Source: Psychrosphaera saromensis
GTDB taxonomy: Bacteria; Pseudomonadota; Gammaproteobacteria; Enterobacterales; Alteromonadaceae
Assembly (NCBI RefSeq): GCF_002954545.1
Contig: NZ_MSCH01000003.1
Span: 1,328,824-1,392,823 of the forward strand
Direction: 5' to 3'
Length of the DNA stretch: 64,000 nt
In this document: positions 1 through 7,434 of the stretch, one piece after another
How positions within the stretch are numbered: the first letter of the stretch is position 1
Layout of the letters: every line of letters starts with the position of its first letter
Position numbers and translations under genes: made by a program
The notes under the pieces: model-generated
The model's database searches: none
Told to the model about the DNA's origin: nothing
The model's input: only the letters and a program-made list of their open reading frames with translations

Positions 1-1
1 T

Positions 2-1291
2 ACTACTGGTTTTGTGGAGACCTTAGTAGATGGTGTGATGTCTATTACGGTATTAATTATGATGGCGTTATATTCATTAAAGTTGACTGCTATTGTTTTA
101 GGGGCAATAACTTTATATACAATAGTGCGTTTAGTTTTGTACCGTCCTTTGCACCAGGCAACAGAGGAGATGATCCAAAGCTCAGCCAAAGAGCAATCTA
201 GTTTTTTAGAAAATATCCGTGGCATGCAAACCATTAAGTTGTTTGGTAATGAATCTCAACGACAAGGTATTTGGCAAAACCGTTATGCAGAAGTGATAAA
301 TTCTGAAATTAGACTTGGCCGACTAAACATAAGTTTTGAGTCTTTTAACAAACTGTTATTTGGTCTAGAGAATGTATTTGTTATTTATTTTGCTGCACAG
401 ATGGTGATGGTTAATAGCTTAACCGTTGGTATGGTATTGGCGTTTATTGCTTATAAAGGTCAGCTAACGCAACGTTTTGCTAATTTAATTGAGCAAATTA
501 TTCAGTTTAAAATGATGCGTTTACACCTTGACCGCATTTCCGATATTGCGCTCACTAATCAAGAGGCTAATAGAGAAGGGAAAGGCGATGGTAATGGAAG
601 TCTACAACTTTCAACTGGTTCTTCAAAAGGAGCGCTAACGTTAGAAAATATATGTTTTGCTTATAGTGATGAAGATGCATCCATTTTAAACAATGTTAAC
701 TTGTCATTAAACGCAGGTGATTCTATTGCGATTACTGGCCCATCTGGTGCGGGTAAAACAACGCTAATGAAAATTATGCTTGGGCTATTACAACCAACAT
801 CTGGCAGGGTATTGCTCGATGGTAAAGACATTACTCACATTGGCTTAAAAAATTACCGTAAACAGATAGCTGCCGTTATGCAGGACGATACATTATTGGC
901 GGGGTCCATTGCTGACAATATTAGCTTTTTTGATACTCAACCTGATTTTGCAAAAATAGAGCAGAGTGCTCAGTTAGCGTCTATTCATGATGATATTGGT
1001 AAAATGACAATGGGATATAACTCTTTGGTGGGTGACATGGGCTCTAACCTTTCAGGTGGACAACTTCAGCGCGTTTTACTCGCCAGAGCTTTATATCAAT
1101 CACCAAGTATTTTATATATGGATGAAGCGACAAGCCATTTAGACACAGATAATGAAGCTAAAATTAGTGAGCAAATCCAGCACTTATCAATGACGCGTAT
1201 TATGATTGCACACAGGAAAGAAACGATTAATATGGCCAATAAAGTTTATCAGTTACTTGATGGCCAGTTGACCGAACTCAATAAGCTTTAA
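2..1291 (+). CDS. Peptidase-containing ABC transporter (PCAT), 3' part only, copy 1
   Basis: The reading frame is open from base 2, so the gene enters from the left edge and lacks its N-terminal C39 peptidase domain and first membrane helices in this window. What is present is the end of the transmembrane domain and a complete ATPase domain. The ATPase has Walker A GPSGAGKTT, signature LSGGQ, Walker B ILYMDEAT and an H-loop IAHR. It is almost identical to residues about 307-713 of the full copy at 8920. The main difference is the linker before the ATPase, which is longer here (after EANREG). PCATs cleave double-glycine leaders in the cytoplasm and export the mature peptide across the inner membrane, so the substrates are probably the peptides at 4533-7722. 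A broken CPBP protease gene follows 50 bases downstream. Confidence 0.93.
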   Translation, partial: TTGFVETLVDGVMSITVLIMMALYSLKLTAIVLGAITLYTIVRLVLYRPLHQATEEMIQSSAKEQSSFLENIRGMQTIKLFGNESQRQGIWQNRYAEVINSEIRLGRLNISFESFNKLLFGLENVFVIYFAAQMVMVNSLTVGMVLAFIAYKGQLTQRFANLIEQIIQFKMMRLHLDRISDIALTNQEANREGKGDGNGSLQLSTGSSKGALTLENICFAYSDEDASILNNVNLSLNAGDSIAITGPSGAGKTTLMKIMLGLLQPTSGRVLLDGKDITHIGLKNYRKQIAAVMQDDTLLAGSIADNISFFDTQPDFAKIEQSAQLASIHDDIGKMTMGYNSLVGDMGSNLSGGQLQRVLLARALYQSPSILYMDEATSHLDTDNEAKISEQIQHLSMTRIMIAHRKETINMANKVYQLLDGQLTELNKL

Positions 1292-1341
1292 TTGAATAAG
1301 TTTTAAACTAAAAAAGAAATAATCTAAAAAGGAAATAAATT

Positions 1342-2066
1342 ATGGATAACTTGAATCAAGAAAAGGACGTGTTTTCACTTTCAGGATCTTTATTATGGTG
1401 CTTTACATTAACTGTTGGGCTTTAGATCATAATTAGTTTTGTATTTACAGTCGGTTTGAGTATAAATGGTGTTGCTTCTGATGATATAGAAGCACAGTTT
1501 TTAAAGCCAGATATCATGTTTTATACGTCCTTAATTGCAATGCTCTTATCTATTCCTTTAGTAAAATCTGCTTCCAAACAAGTTACTTATACTCACTTAG
1601 CTAGCTTTATAAAAATGATGCCAATTAAAAAAACAGACGTTAATAAAGCCAATTTGTAATTGGCTTTGTGTATTACCTTTTTAAATATTTAACCGTTAAG
1701 TTATTAGGTATTGGAACCCCGCAATACATGTTGGATGTAAAATCACAGGTTAGTACTAATTGGGATTTAATTTTACTTGTTATAGCTGTTTGTATTATTG
1801 CGCCGATTGTTGAAGAGGTGATTTTTAGAGGTGTTATTTTTTCAAGACTTCAAAACAGTAGAGTTGGTTCACCTGATGCTATTGTCTACACTAGTATTTT
1901 TTTTTGTATTTTACATGTACATTATGAGTTAATTATCATGAGATATACACTTTTGATAGGAGTGATGTTGGGCTTTATTAGTTTGAAAACCAGCAATATT
2001 TGGTACTGCATAATCTTGCATATGATGGTGAATGTATTTTCTACGATTGAGTTATTTGCGTTTTAG
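1342..2066 (+). pseudogene. CPBP (Abi/CAAX-type) intramembrane protease, broken by a stop and a frameshift
   Basis: This is a decayed relative of the intact gene at 7768. It begins at an ATG at 1342 (MDNLNQEKDVFS) with an AAAAAGGAAA ribosome-binding region. An in-frame TAG interrupts it at 1423-1425. The same frame then resumes to a TAA at 1657, and the C-terminal half continues in another frame from about 1668. That half still carries the family motifs EEVIFRG, the histidine of FFCILH and HMMVN. CPBP proteases of bacteriocin loci often confer self-immunity or help process peptides. This copy cannot make a full-length protein unless both lesions are bypassed. Sequencing error is a less likely alternative, because two independent lesions would be required. 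Confidence 0.82.
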
Positions 2067-2205
2067 GGGGGGAAGCCGTATATATTTAGTGCTAATGTAA
2101 TCACCTTTAAAAAGCCTATCTAAATTATAGTGTTACGTCATACATCTAAGTTAGTGCTTATGCACTTAGGAAATTTTTGCTAATAAATTGTTTACGGGAA
2201 AAATA

Positions 2206-2397
2206 ATGTTAAGAATATTTTTTATATTAGTCGTCGCTTTGGCTAGTTATACTTACTATAGAGATAATGGCGAAATAAAAATCGGTCTCATGGTAATCCT
2301 TGTGTGGTTAGTAGTATCTTTAATACATTCTTATTATGTTAAGTTTTTCCCTCGAGTAAATAAATTATCTACCCCAGAAAACAACTCTCAAATGTAA
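2206..2397 (+). CDS. Small two-helix membrane protein, possible immunity protein, copy 1
   Basis: The product is 63 residues from the ATG at 2206; a TTG further upstream (2188) is less likely because it has no better ribosome-binding site. It has a hydrophobic N-terminal segment (residues about 2-15, LRIFFILVVALASY), a short polar YYRDNGE loop, and a second hydrophobic segment (about 24-45, GLMVILVWLVVSLIHSYY). The basic tail ends in PENNSQM. It is clearly paralogous to the 57-residue protein at 4769, which lies directly after a double-glycine peptide gene. Small two-helix proteins beside such peptides are commonly immunity proteins, but no known immunity family is recognised here, so the role is inferred from context. 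A remnant of the 3' end of a third copy is at about 13210-13274. Confidence 0.65.
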   Translation: MLRIFFILVVALASYTYYRDNGEIKIGLMVILVWLVVSLIHSYYVKFFPRVNKLSTPENNSQM

Positions 2398-2427
2398 ATT
2401 TATTATGAGAGAGGTTAGCGAGCAAAG

Positions 2428-2650
2428 AACTACTTAACTCATCCCCTAGTGGCTCTTTGTTCATTTATTACCATCTTGGTTAGGCTCTCTTTTTCTAGGT
2501 CGATACCTTGCAAATGCGCTATGTCTAAAACCCTAAGTACTATATTTGCCAATACTTCACCAAAGGCATCTGTAGGTATTTCGTTTCGGTATTCTTTAAT
2601 TGCTTCACCCACTTCAGATGCAACCAGTGCTAAGACTTCTAAATGAGTTG
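2428..2650 (-). pseudogene. 5'-truncated copy of the MazG-like gene
   Basis: This stretch aligns along its length with the intact MazG-like gene at 13294-13578, including the shared downstream flank (an ACTTAACTC motif). It ends abruptly at about 2645, so roughly the first 20 codons are missing and no start codon remains. The opposite strand has a short open frame across it, but that is a shadow. The truncation point abuts the 3' remnant of a membrane protein gene (2656), which makes this the likely breakpoint of a tandem duplication. Confidence 0.75.
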
Positions 2651-2655
2651 GAGCT

Positions 2656-2752
2656 AACTTCTCAATACTTAACCAAATTGCAGAATTGGTTACTCTATAT
2701 TTAATTATATCTTACAGTTTAAACTCCAAGTTTGATTTAAAGCGTAAAAAAT
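2656..2752 (+). pseudogene. 3' remnant of the multi-helix membrane protein gene (copy of the 3' end of 11982-12686)
   Basis: Bases from about 2656 match the last 25-30 codons of the membrane protein gene at 11982 and run on into its 3' flank. The shared text includes the run TTGGTTACT followed by a TATATTTAAT motif, with scattered substitutions and a frame change. No start remains and nothing functional is expected. In the intact unit the same gene lies just upstream of the small secreted peptide, and here too the remnant is followed by a degraded copy of that peptide and then by hlyD. Confidence 0.65.
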
Positions 2753-2797
2753 AACCTACAGGTTGAATTTTGTTATGTTTTAATTTTTTTCGTGTGA

Positions 2798-2890
2798 AAT
2801 TATACACTTCAGTAAGGGGGGTGATATTAATATCATCAATACTAGCTTTTTTCCTTGATATATCAGGTTGATAGATAAATAAAGGTCTGA
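2798..2890 (+). pseudogene. Degenerate copy of the small secreted peptide gene and its palindromic upstream site
   Basis: The stretch GTGTGAAATTATACAC at about 2801-2816 is an imperfect version of the perfect palindrome at 12731. It is followed by a purine-rich run and then by TATTAATATCATCAATACTAG, matching the signal-peptide codons of the gene at 12767. The initiation codon is lost. The remnant sits 140-230 bases upstream of the first hlyD, in the same relative place as the intact gene precedes the hlyD-promoter scar at 12920. Confidence 0.55.
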
Positions 2891-3029
2891 GTTGAGTAAT
2901 GTTTTTCTAAAATTAATCAATACAATATTATCTAGTGTAAATTAATAAAGATTTTTATTGACGCAACTTATTTTGTGTGGAAATATTCCAACATTAAGTT
3001 GTTGCACGTTGTTATTAATCGGAATTAAT

Positions 3030-4274
3030 ATGTCGCTATTTAGAAAGGAAGCTGTAGCTCAACAAAGTGAACGCCTAACGGGTGAGATTATACTGGCTCA
3101 GCCATTATCAATAAAATTAACGGTAGGTACGCTTGTCGCCATTACCGCTACAATTGTGTTATTTATTTTTACTGCTGAGTATTCTAGAAAAGAAACCGTT
3201 CGTGGCTTTTTAATCCCAATAAAAGGCGTGGTTAAAAGCGTAGCCACACAAGGTGGTGTGGTCGATAAGCTTTGGGTAAAAGAGGGCGATAAGGTAATAA
3301 AAGGTCAACCGCTTGTTAGTATTATTATTCAAAAGAAAAACGCCACAGGCATTGACTTAAGTGACCAGCTTATTGAGCAAGTTGAACGTCAAAAGTTAAT
3401 GCTCTCTGATGAAATAAGCCAACACAACACACTCCAATTACAAGAAGTTAAACATTTAAAACAACGTTATTTAGCATTAAAAAATGAACAAGGTGCATTA
3501 ACAAATCAGCTAACGTTAGCGGATGAAAAGTTAACCTTATTGTTGGCACAACAAAAATACTTTAATACGTTAAGTAAAAATGGCCATCTCTCCAAGTTTG
3601 AAAAAGACACTCAAGAGCAAGAGTTACTAGGCGCAAAACAAGAGAAACAAAATATCAATCGCTTGTTGATACAACAACAAAATGAACTTAGCCAAGTTAC
3701 TTTTGATATTAATAATATTCCTCAGCAATACGCCCTTAAAATAAATAGTCTTAAACGCCAAAAAAGTGAATTCTCTAGCCAAATAGCACAAATATCTAAC
3801 GGCCATAAATATACTATTACAGCGAGCCAAGGCGGAGTCGTATCTGGCATTCAAGTTTTTGAGGGCGAAAACTTAACTCAGGCAAAATCTATATTACATA
3901 TTTTGCCAGAAGACTCAGAACTGATTGCAGAACTGCTATTGCCAACTCGTTCAGCTGGATTTATTGAGGAAGGGAATAACACTCGGTTACGTTTTGATGC
4001 CTTCCCATATCAACGCTTCGGTTTTATCCAAAGCCAAATTGTACAAATAGATCAAACATTGATCACACCAAATGAAAGACAAATGCCTATTGCACTACAA
4101 GAGCCTGTTTATAGGTTAAGTGCTAAGTTGAATCAACAGCAAATCCAAGCGTTTGGCAAAGCGTTCGACTTAAAAAGCGGGATGTTATTTGACGCAGACA
4201 TCATGCTTGAGCAGCGCACATTAATAGAATGGCTGCTAGAGCCGCTATACAGCTTAAAAGGCCGAGTTGGTTAA
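3030..4274 (+). CDS. HlyD-family membrane-fusion protein of peptide exporter, copy 1
   Basis: The product is 414 residues, the usual size for membrane-fusion proteins that pair with PCATs. I chose the ATG at 3030 (MSLFRKEAVAQQ) because the alternative TTG 24 codons upstream would add an unrelated Cys-rich segment before the cytoplasmic tail. One membrane helix (about 29-48) precedes a biotinyl-lipoyl-like half domain (about 57-98, with VKEGDKVIKGQPL). A long coiled-coil hairpin (about 110-250) and the second lipoyl half with a beta-barrel region follow, ending in KGRVG. It would bridge the inner-membrane ABC transporter to an outer-membrane channel, which is not encoded in this window. It is near-identical to the copy at 5746; the differences cluster in the second half of the coiled coil and near the C-terminus. 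An 11-codon frame after the stop (4279-4314) is conserved in both copies. Confidence 0.95.
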   Translation: MSLFRKEAVAQQSERLTGEIILAQPLSIKLTVGTLVAITATIVLFIFTAEYSRKETVRGFLIPIKGVVKSVATQGGVVDKLWVKEGDKVIKGQPLVSIIIQKKNATGIDLSDQLIEQVERQKLMLSDEISQHNTLQLQEVKHLKQRYLALKNEQGALTNQLTLADEKLTLLLAQQKYFNTLSKNGHLSKFEKDTQEQELLGAKQEKQNINRLLIQQQNELSQVTFDINNIPQQYALKINSLKRQKSEFSSQIAQISNGHKYTITASQGGVVSGIQVFEGENLTQAKSILHILPEDSELIAELLLPTRSAGFIEEGNNTRLRFDAFPYQRFGFIQSQIVQIDQTLITPNERQMPIALQEPVYRLSAKLNQQQIQAFGKAFDLKSGMLFDADIMLEQRTLIEWLLEPLYSLKGRVG

Positions 4275-4375
4275 AGCTATGGCTAAACTAAAATGGGTGT
4301 TTGGTAATAAGTAGAGATAAGAATTTAAAAGAATTTTCTAACTAAGGGATTAGTGTTAATAACTAGACCTTAACG

Positions 4376-4532
4376 GAAAATAGAGCGGCTAGCTTTAGTC
4401 AACTTTGAACAGAACAACTAAAGTCAGCCAAATTAACCGCTAACTTAAATAATTAAGCTAGCAAATTAACAATCCGACAAATCTTAAGCCTGGATACAAG
4501 CAAAGAAATGTCAGAAACATGGAGTATATATT
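4376..4532 (+). promoter_or_regulatory. Conserved 5' cassette upstream of precursor peptide 1, with two inverted repeats
   Basis: This untranslated stretch recurs almost unchanged before all three precursor genes (see 7107 and 7435). The first inverted repeat pairs GGCTAGCTTTAGT at 4387-4399 with ACTAAAGTCAGCC at 4417-4429. A second, weaker pair (TCCGACA and TGTCAGA) lies immediately before the ribosome-binding GGAG at 4521. Neither hairpin is followed by a T run, so they look more like regulatory RNA structure or recombination homology than terminators. The function is inferred only. Confidence 0.6.
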
Positions 4533-4697
4533 ATGCGTGAATTAAACGTAAATGAAATTGAACAAGTTAATGGTGGATTCATTGTGAGTGCAATTAAGGC
4601 TATTGTGAAGTCTTTTAGTTCGAAAAACACAGCACGTGCTATTACAGTTTTGGAGACTACTGAAACTTTAGTCTCTGACACTGAGACTGCTAAATAG
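4533..4697 (+). CDS. Double-glycine leader precursor peptide 1 (class II bacteriocin/microcin-like)
   Basis: The precursor has 54 residues, starting at an ATG placed 8 bases after GGAG. The leader MRELNVNEIEQVNGG fits the double-glycine leaders cut by C39 peptidases and resembles the N-terminus of the lactobin/cerein-type class IIb bacteriocin family. Cleavage after GG would release a 39-residue peptide that begins FIVSAIKAIVKSF. Its N-terminal half is amphipathic and cationic, and its C-terminal half is Thr/Glu-rich, ending in DTETAK. There is no cysteine and no modification enzyme nearby, so an unmodified peptide is expected. It lies between the first hlyD and a two-helix membrane protein. 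Whether it kills, signals or is inert is unknown. Confidence 0.85.
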   Translation: MRELNVNEIEQVNGGFIVSAIKAIVKSFSSKNTARAITVLETTETLVSDTETAK

Positions 4698-4738
4698 CAA
4701 ATAGCAAATAGCAAATAGCAAATAGCTATTTGCTATTT
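4693..4738. repeat. 7-bp tandem repeat running into a perfect 26-bp palindrome at the 3' end of peptide 1
   Basis: The unit CAAATAG (or a rotation of it) repeats about five times from the stop codon of peptide 1. The last copies then form the left arm of a perfect palindrome at 4713-4738, with arm AAATAGCAAATAG. The stop codon of the precursor lies inside the first unit, so changes in repeat number would not alter the peptide. The palindrome could form a hairpin between the peptide gene and the putative immunity gene. No T run follows, so rho-independent termination is not clearly supported. Confidence 0.8.
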
Positions 4739-4768
4739 CAACTTCAATTCTAATTTTAAGTGAAAAAG

Positions 4769-4942
4769 ATGTTAAAAATTTTTTTTATACTAGTAGTATC
4801 TTTGACTAGCTATACCTACTATAGGGATAATAAAGAAGTAGATGTCGGTCTCATGGTAATCCTTGTTTGGCTACTGTTGTCTTTATTACATTCTTTTTAT
4901 TTGAAATTGTTATCTTTAAAAAGAAAAAAATATGACCGTTAG
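4769..4942 (+). CDS. Small two-helix membrane protein, possible immunity protein for peptide 1, copy 2
   Basis: The product is 57 residues from the ATG at 4769; a GTG three codons upstream is possible. It has the same plan as the protein at 2206: a hydrophobic segment at residues about 3-15 (KIFFILVVSLTSY), the loop YYRDNKEVD, a second hydrophobic segment at about 24-45, and a lysine-rich tail ending KKYDR. It begins 71 bases after the stop of precursor peptide 1 on the same strand, the classic place for a dedicated immunity gene. Its sequence matches no family I recognise, so immunity is inferred from position, size and topology. Confidence 0.68.
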   Translation: MLKIFFILVVSLTSYTYYRDNKEVDVGLMVILVWLLLSLLHSFYLKLLSLKRKKYDR

Positions 4943-5046
4943 TATTTTTGTGAAAAATGCAGCGAAGCTAACTTAAACTACTATTCCAATTATGTGTTCT
5001 TTAATGTACACCGGTTTATATATGTAATCACAAATTCAAAAACTAA

Positions 5047-5141
5047 TTAACTTTTCATCCTTAAAATCAGTTCCATTGATCCTGCAAGCTGAAGTTGTTA
5101 AATGTGGTTTGGCTTCCATGGCTATGGTGGCGAGTTTTATA
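5047..5141 (+). pseudogene. Remnant of a PCAT gene (C39 peptidase N-terminus)
   Basis: The stretch matches codons about 10-42 of the intact PCAT at 8920. It keeps the catalytic-cysteine context (KCGLASMAMVASF, here with K for E) and the preceding LILQAEVV. Similarity ends at about 5141, where the sequence joins a different gene fragment. This shows that a PCAT gene once followed peptide 1 and its neighbour in this unit. Confidence 0.8.
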
Positions 5142-5290
5142 GTTTTAAAAAATTAAATATAAATGGTCATGTCATTCAAGACGTTAGCTTTATAAAGGGT
5201 GAGAAAAATATTTTAGGGACTAATATTTTGTCAAAATTTGATTTCCCTAATCGTCAAATGTACCTGAAATCAAGGAATGAAAATGAATAA
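5142..5290 (+). pseudogene. C-terminal fragment of a retropepsin-like aspartic protease
   Basis: The open frame after the PCAT remnant encodes LNINGHVIQDVSFIKGEKN followed by ILGTNILSKFDFPNRQMYLK. This pattern (LG-N-L--FDF----MYLK) is typical of the last strands of small bacterial retropepsin-like proteases of the Asp_protease_2 type. The catalytic DTG half is absent, so the fragment should be inactive. It stays in frame with the PCAT remnant from a GTG/ATG near 5102, so a 62-residue fusion could in principle be translated. The assignment rests on motif resemblance only. Confidence 0.5.
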
Positions 5291-5465
5291 ATATATCTTT
5301 ATTACCTGCATTATCTTTTTGAGTGCCTGTACATCTCAATCTGGACAACGAGGGAATAGTTCTCTTGATTGCAAAAGAGTGGAGGAGCAATGTAGATTCT
5401 CAGGATATTATGATGAGTGGTATACAACCAATGGTGATTTAGGATGTAATTGCGTTGACTTGTAG
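5283..5465 (+). CDS. Small cysteine-rich lipoprotein
   Basis: The product is 60 residues from the ATG at 5283, preceded by AAGG at a good spacing; an in-frame ATG two codons upstream (5277) is also possible. A signal peptide with lipobox LSAC ends at about residue 15. The exported part (CTSQSGQRGNSSLDCKR onward) has five cysteines, counting the lipid-anchored one, which could form disulfides in the periplasm. The gene overlaps the end of the retropepsin fragment by a few bases. No family is recognised. It may be an outer-membrane-facing accessory or immunity lipoprotein of the peptide locus, but that is only a guess from position. Confidence 0.6.
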   Translation: MNKYIFITCIIFLSACTSQSGQRGNSSLDCKRVEEQCRFSGYYDEWYTTNGDLGCNCVDL

Positions 5466-5488
5466 CTAATAGTTTATTTTAAGTGTGG

Positions 5489-5605
5489 TTATGTAAAAAT
5501 ACACACGTTTAAATTAAGGTTTACATGAAAATATAAGAATGGTATTAATATCACCAATACTAGTTTTTGCCTTGACGTATCAGCTTAGTATGTAACTAAA
5601 TCTTT
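5489..5605 (+). pseudogene. Second degenerate copy of the small secreted peptide gene and upstream site
   Basis: The segment reads GTTATGTAAAAATACACAC and then a TTAAGGTTTACATG start context aligned with that of the gene at 12767. A stop follows after three codons (MKI*). The downstream text TTAATATCACCAATACTAG still matches the signal-peptide codons of the intact gene. It lies about 140 bases upstream of the second hlyD, as the first remnant does before the first hlyD. Confidence 0.55.
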
Positions 5606-5745
5606 GATTTTATTATGTTTTTATAAAATTAACAAATGCAATATCATCTAGTGTAAATTAATAAAAATTTTTATTGACGCAACTTATTTTGTGTGGAAAT
5701 ATTCCAACATTAAGTTGTTGCACGTTGTTATTAATCGGAATTAAT

Positions 5746-6990
5746 ATGTCGCTATTTAGAAAGGAAGCTGTAGCTCAACAAAGTGAACGCCTAACGGGTG
5801 AGATTATACTGGCTCAGCCATTATCAATAAAATTAACGGTAGGTACGCTTGTCGCCATTACCGCTACAATTGTGTTATTTATTTTTACTGCTGAGTATTC
5901 TAGAAAAGAAACCGTTCGTGGCTTTTTAATCCCAATAAAAGGCGTGGTTAAAAGCGTAGCCACACAAGGTGGTGTGGTCGATAAGCTTTGGGTAAAAGAG
6001 GGCGATAAGGTAATAAAAGGTCAACCGCTTGTTAGTATTATTATTCAAAAGAAAAACGCCACAGGCATTGACTTAAGTGACCAGCTTATTGAGCAAGTTG
6101 AACGTCAAAAGTTAATGCTCTCTGATGAAATAAGCCAACACAACACACTCCAATTACAAGAAGTTAAACATTTAAAACAACGTTATTTAGCATTAAAAAA
6201 TGAACAAGGTGCATTAACAAATCAGCTAACGTTAGCGGATGAAAAGTTAACCTTATTGTTGGCACAACAAAAATACTTTAATACGTTAAGTAAAAATGGC
6301 CATCTCTCCAAGTTTGAAAAAGACACTCAAGAGCAAGAGTTACTAGGCGCAAAACAAGAGAAACAAAATATAAATCGTTTGTTAATACAACAACAAAATG
6401 AACTGACTCAAGTTCGTTTTAATATTGAAAATATTCCTCAGCAATATGCACTTAAAATCAATAATCTTAAACGCCAACAAAGTGAATTTTCCAGCCAGAT
6501 AGCCCAAATATCTAACGGCCATAAATATACGATTACCGCGAGCCAAGGCGGAGTTGTGTCTGGTATTCAAGTGTTTGAAGGTGAAAACTTAACTCAAGCC
6601 AAATCCATATTACATATTTTGCCAGAAGACTCAGAACTGATTGCAGAACTGCTATTGCCAACTCGTTCAGCTGGATTTATTGAGGAAGGGAATAACACTC
6701 GGTTACGTTTTGATGCCTTCCCATATCAACGCTTCGGTTTTATCCAAAGCCAAATTGTACAAATAGACCAAACTCTGATCACACCAAATGAAAGACAAAT
6801 GCCTATTGCACTACAAGAGCCAGTTTATAGATTAAGAGCCAAGTTGAACCAACAGCAAATACAAGCTTTTGGCAAAGAGTTCGACTTAAAAAGCGGGATG
6901 TTATTTGACGCAGACATCATGCTTGAGCAGCGCACATTAATAGAATGGCTGCTAGAGCCGCTATACAGCTTAAAAGGCCGAGTTGGTTAA
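5746..6990 (+). CDS. HlyD-family membrane-fusion protein of peptide exporter, copy 2
   Basis: The product is 414 residues with the same plan as copy 1: one N-terminal helix at about 29-48, lipoyl half domain, long coiled coil, then second lipoyl half and barrel. DNA identity with 3030-4274 is essentially complete over roughly the first 600 bases. It is lower in a block at about 6372-6600, where the coiled coil carries LTQVRFNIEN instead of LSQVTFDINN, and high again to the end except for a few changes near 6830-6880. The patchy pattern suggests gene conversion or mosaic recombination. It is followed by two precursor peptide genes on the same strand. With the PCAT at 8920 it would form the inner-membrane export complex. 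Confidence 0.95.
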   Translation: MSLFRKEAVAQQSERLTGEIILAQPLSIKLTVGTLVAITATIVLFIFTAEYSRKETVRGFLIPIKGVVKSVATQGGVVDKLWVKEGDKVIKGQPLVSIIIQKKNATGIDLSDQLIEQVERQKLMLSDEISQHNTLQLQEVKHLKQRYLALKNEQGALTNQLTLADEKLTLLLAQQKYFNTLSKNGHLSKFEKDTQEQELLGAKQEKQNINRLLIQQQNELTQVRFNIENIPQQYALKINNLKRQQSEFSSQIAQISNGHKYTITASQGGVVSGIQVFEGENLTQAKSILHILPEDSELIAELLLPTRSAGFIEEGNNTRLRFDAFPYQRFGFIQSQIVQIDQTLITPNERQMPIALQEPVYRLRAKLNQQQIQAFGKEFDLKSGMLFDADIMLEQRTLIEWLLEPLYSLKGRVG

Positions 6991-7106
6991 AGCTATGGCT
7001 AAACTAAAATGGGTGTTTGGTAATAAGTAGCGATAAGAATTTAAAAGAATTTTCTAACTAAGGACTTTCTAATCAGAAGATTAGTGTTAATAACTAGATC
7101 TTGAAT

Positions 7107-7254
7107 GGAAAATAGGGCGGCTAGCTTTAGTCAACTTTGAACAGAACAACTAAAGCCAGCCAAATTAACCGCTAACTTAAATAATTAAGTTAGCGAATTA
7201 ATTCCGACAAACATCTTAATGGTAAGAGAATGTCGGAAACATGGAGTATAGATT
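7107..7254 (+). promoter_or_regulatory. Conserved 5' cassette upstream of precursor peptide 2
   Basis: This is the second copy of the untranslated cassette. Its inverted repeat is GGCTAGCTTTAGT at 7119-7131 paired with ACTAAAGCCAGCC at 7149-7161. The promoter-proximal pair CCGACA and TGTCGG flanks a spacer that differs from the other copies. The stem is kept while the loop varies, which hints at selection for RNA or DNA structure next to the ribosome-binding GGAG. Confidence 0.6.
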
Positions 7255-7398
7255 ATGCGTGAATTAAACGTCAATGAAATAGAGCAAGTTAATGGTGGTT
7301 CATTTAATGCGCCAGAGCCTGAATATATTTGGGTTCGCGACCCTCTTACTGGTGGTTACAAAAAAATGCAAGTATCACCATATATTTTTGGCCAATAA
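7255..7398 (+). CDS. Double-glycine leader precursor peptide 2
   Basis: The precursor has 47 residues with the identical leader MRELNVNEIEQVNGG, placed after GGAG. Cleavage after GG would release a 32-residue peptide that begins SFNAPEPEYIWVRD and contains PLTGGYKK, ending in SPYIFGQ. It is aromatic-rich, nearly neutral and cysteine-free, and has no visible similarity to the mature parts of peptides 1 and 3. It lies 264 bases after the second hlyD and just upstream of peptide 3. The two may act as a pair, as in two-peptide bacteriocins, but nothing in the sequence proves this. Confidence 0.83.
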   Translation: MRELNVNEIEQVNGGSFNAPEPEYIWVRDPLTGGYKKMQVSPYIFGQ

Positions 7399-7434
7399 GA
7401 ATTCTCATTCTACTTTTATAACAAAGTAAAATGA

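Noticed and set aside
2449-2646. Plus-strand open frame of 65 codons opposite the mazG remnant
   Set aside because: The same plus-strand shadow exists opposite the intact mazG (13313-13549). The coding signal and family match are on the minus strand.
4279-4314. An 11-codon frame (MAKLKWVFGNK) after both hlyD genes
   Set aside because: It is identical in both copies only because the whole region is duplicated. It is too short and has no ribosome-binding site of note, so it is not called as a gene.
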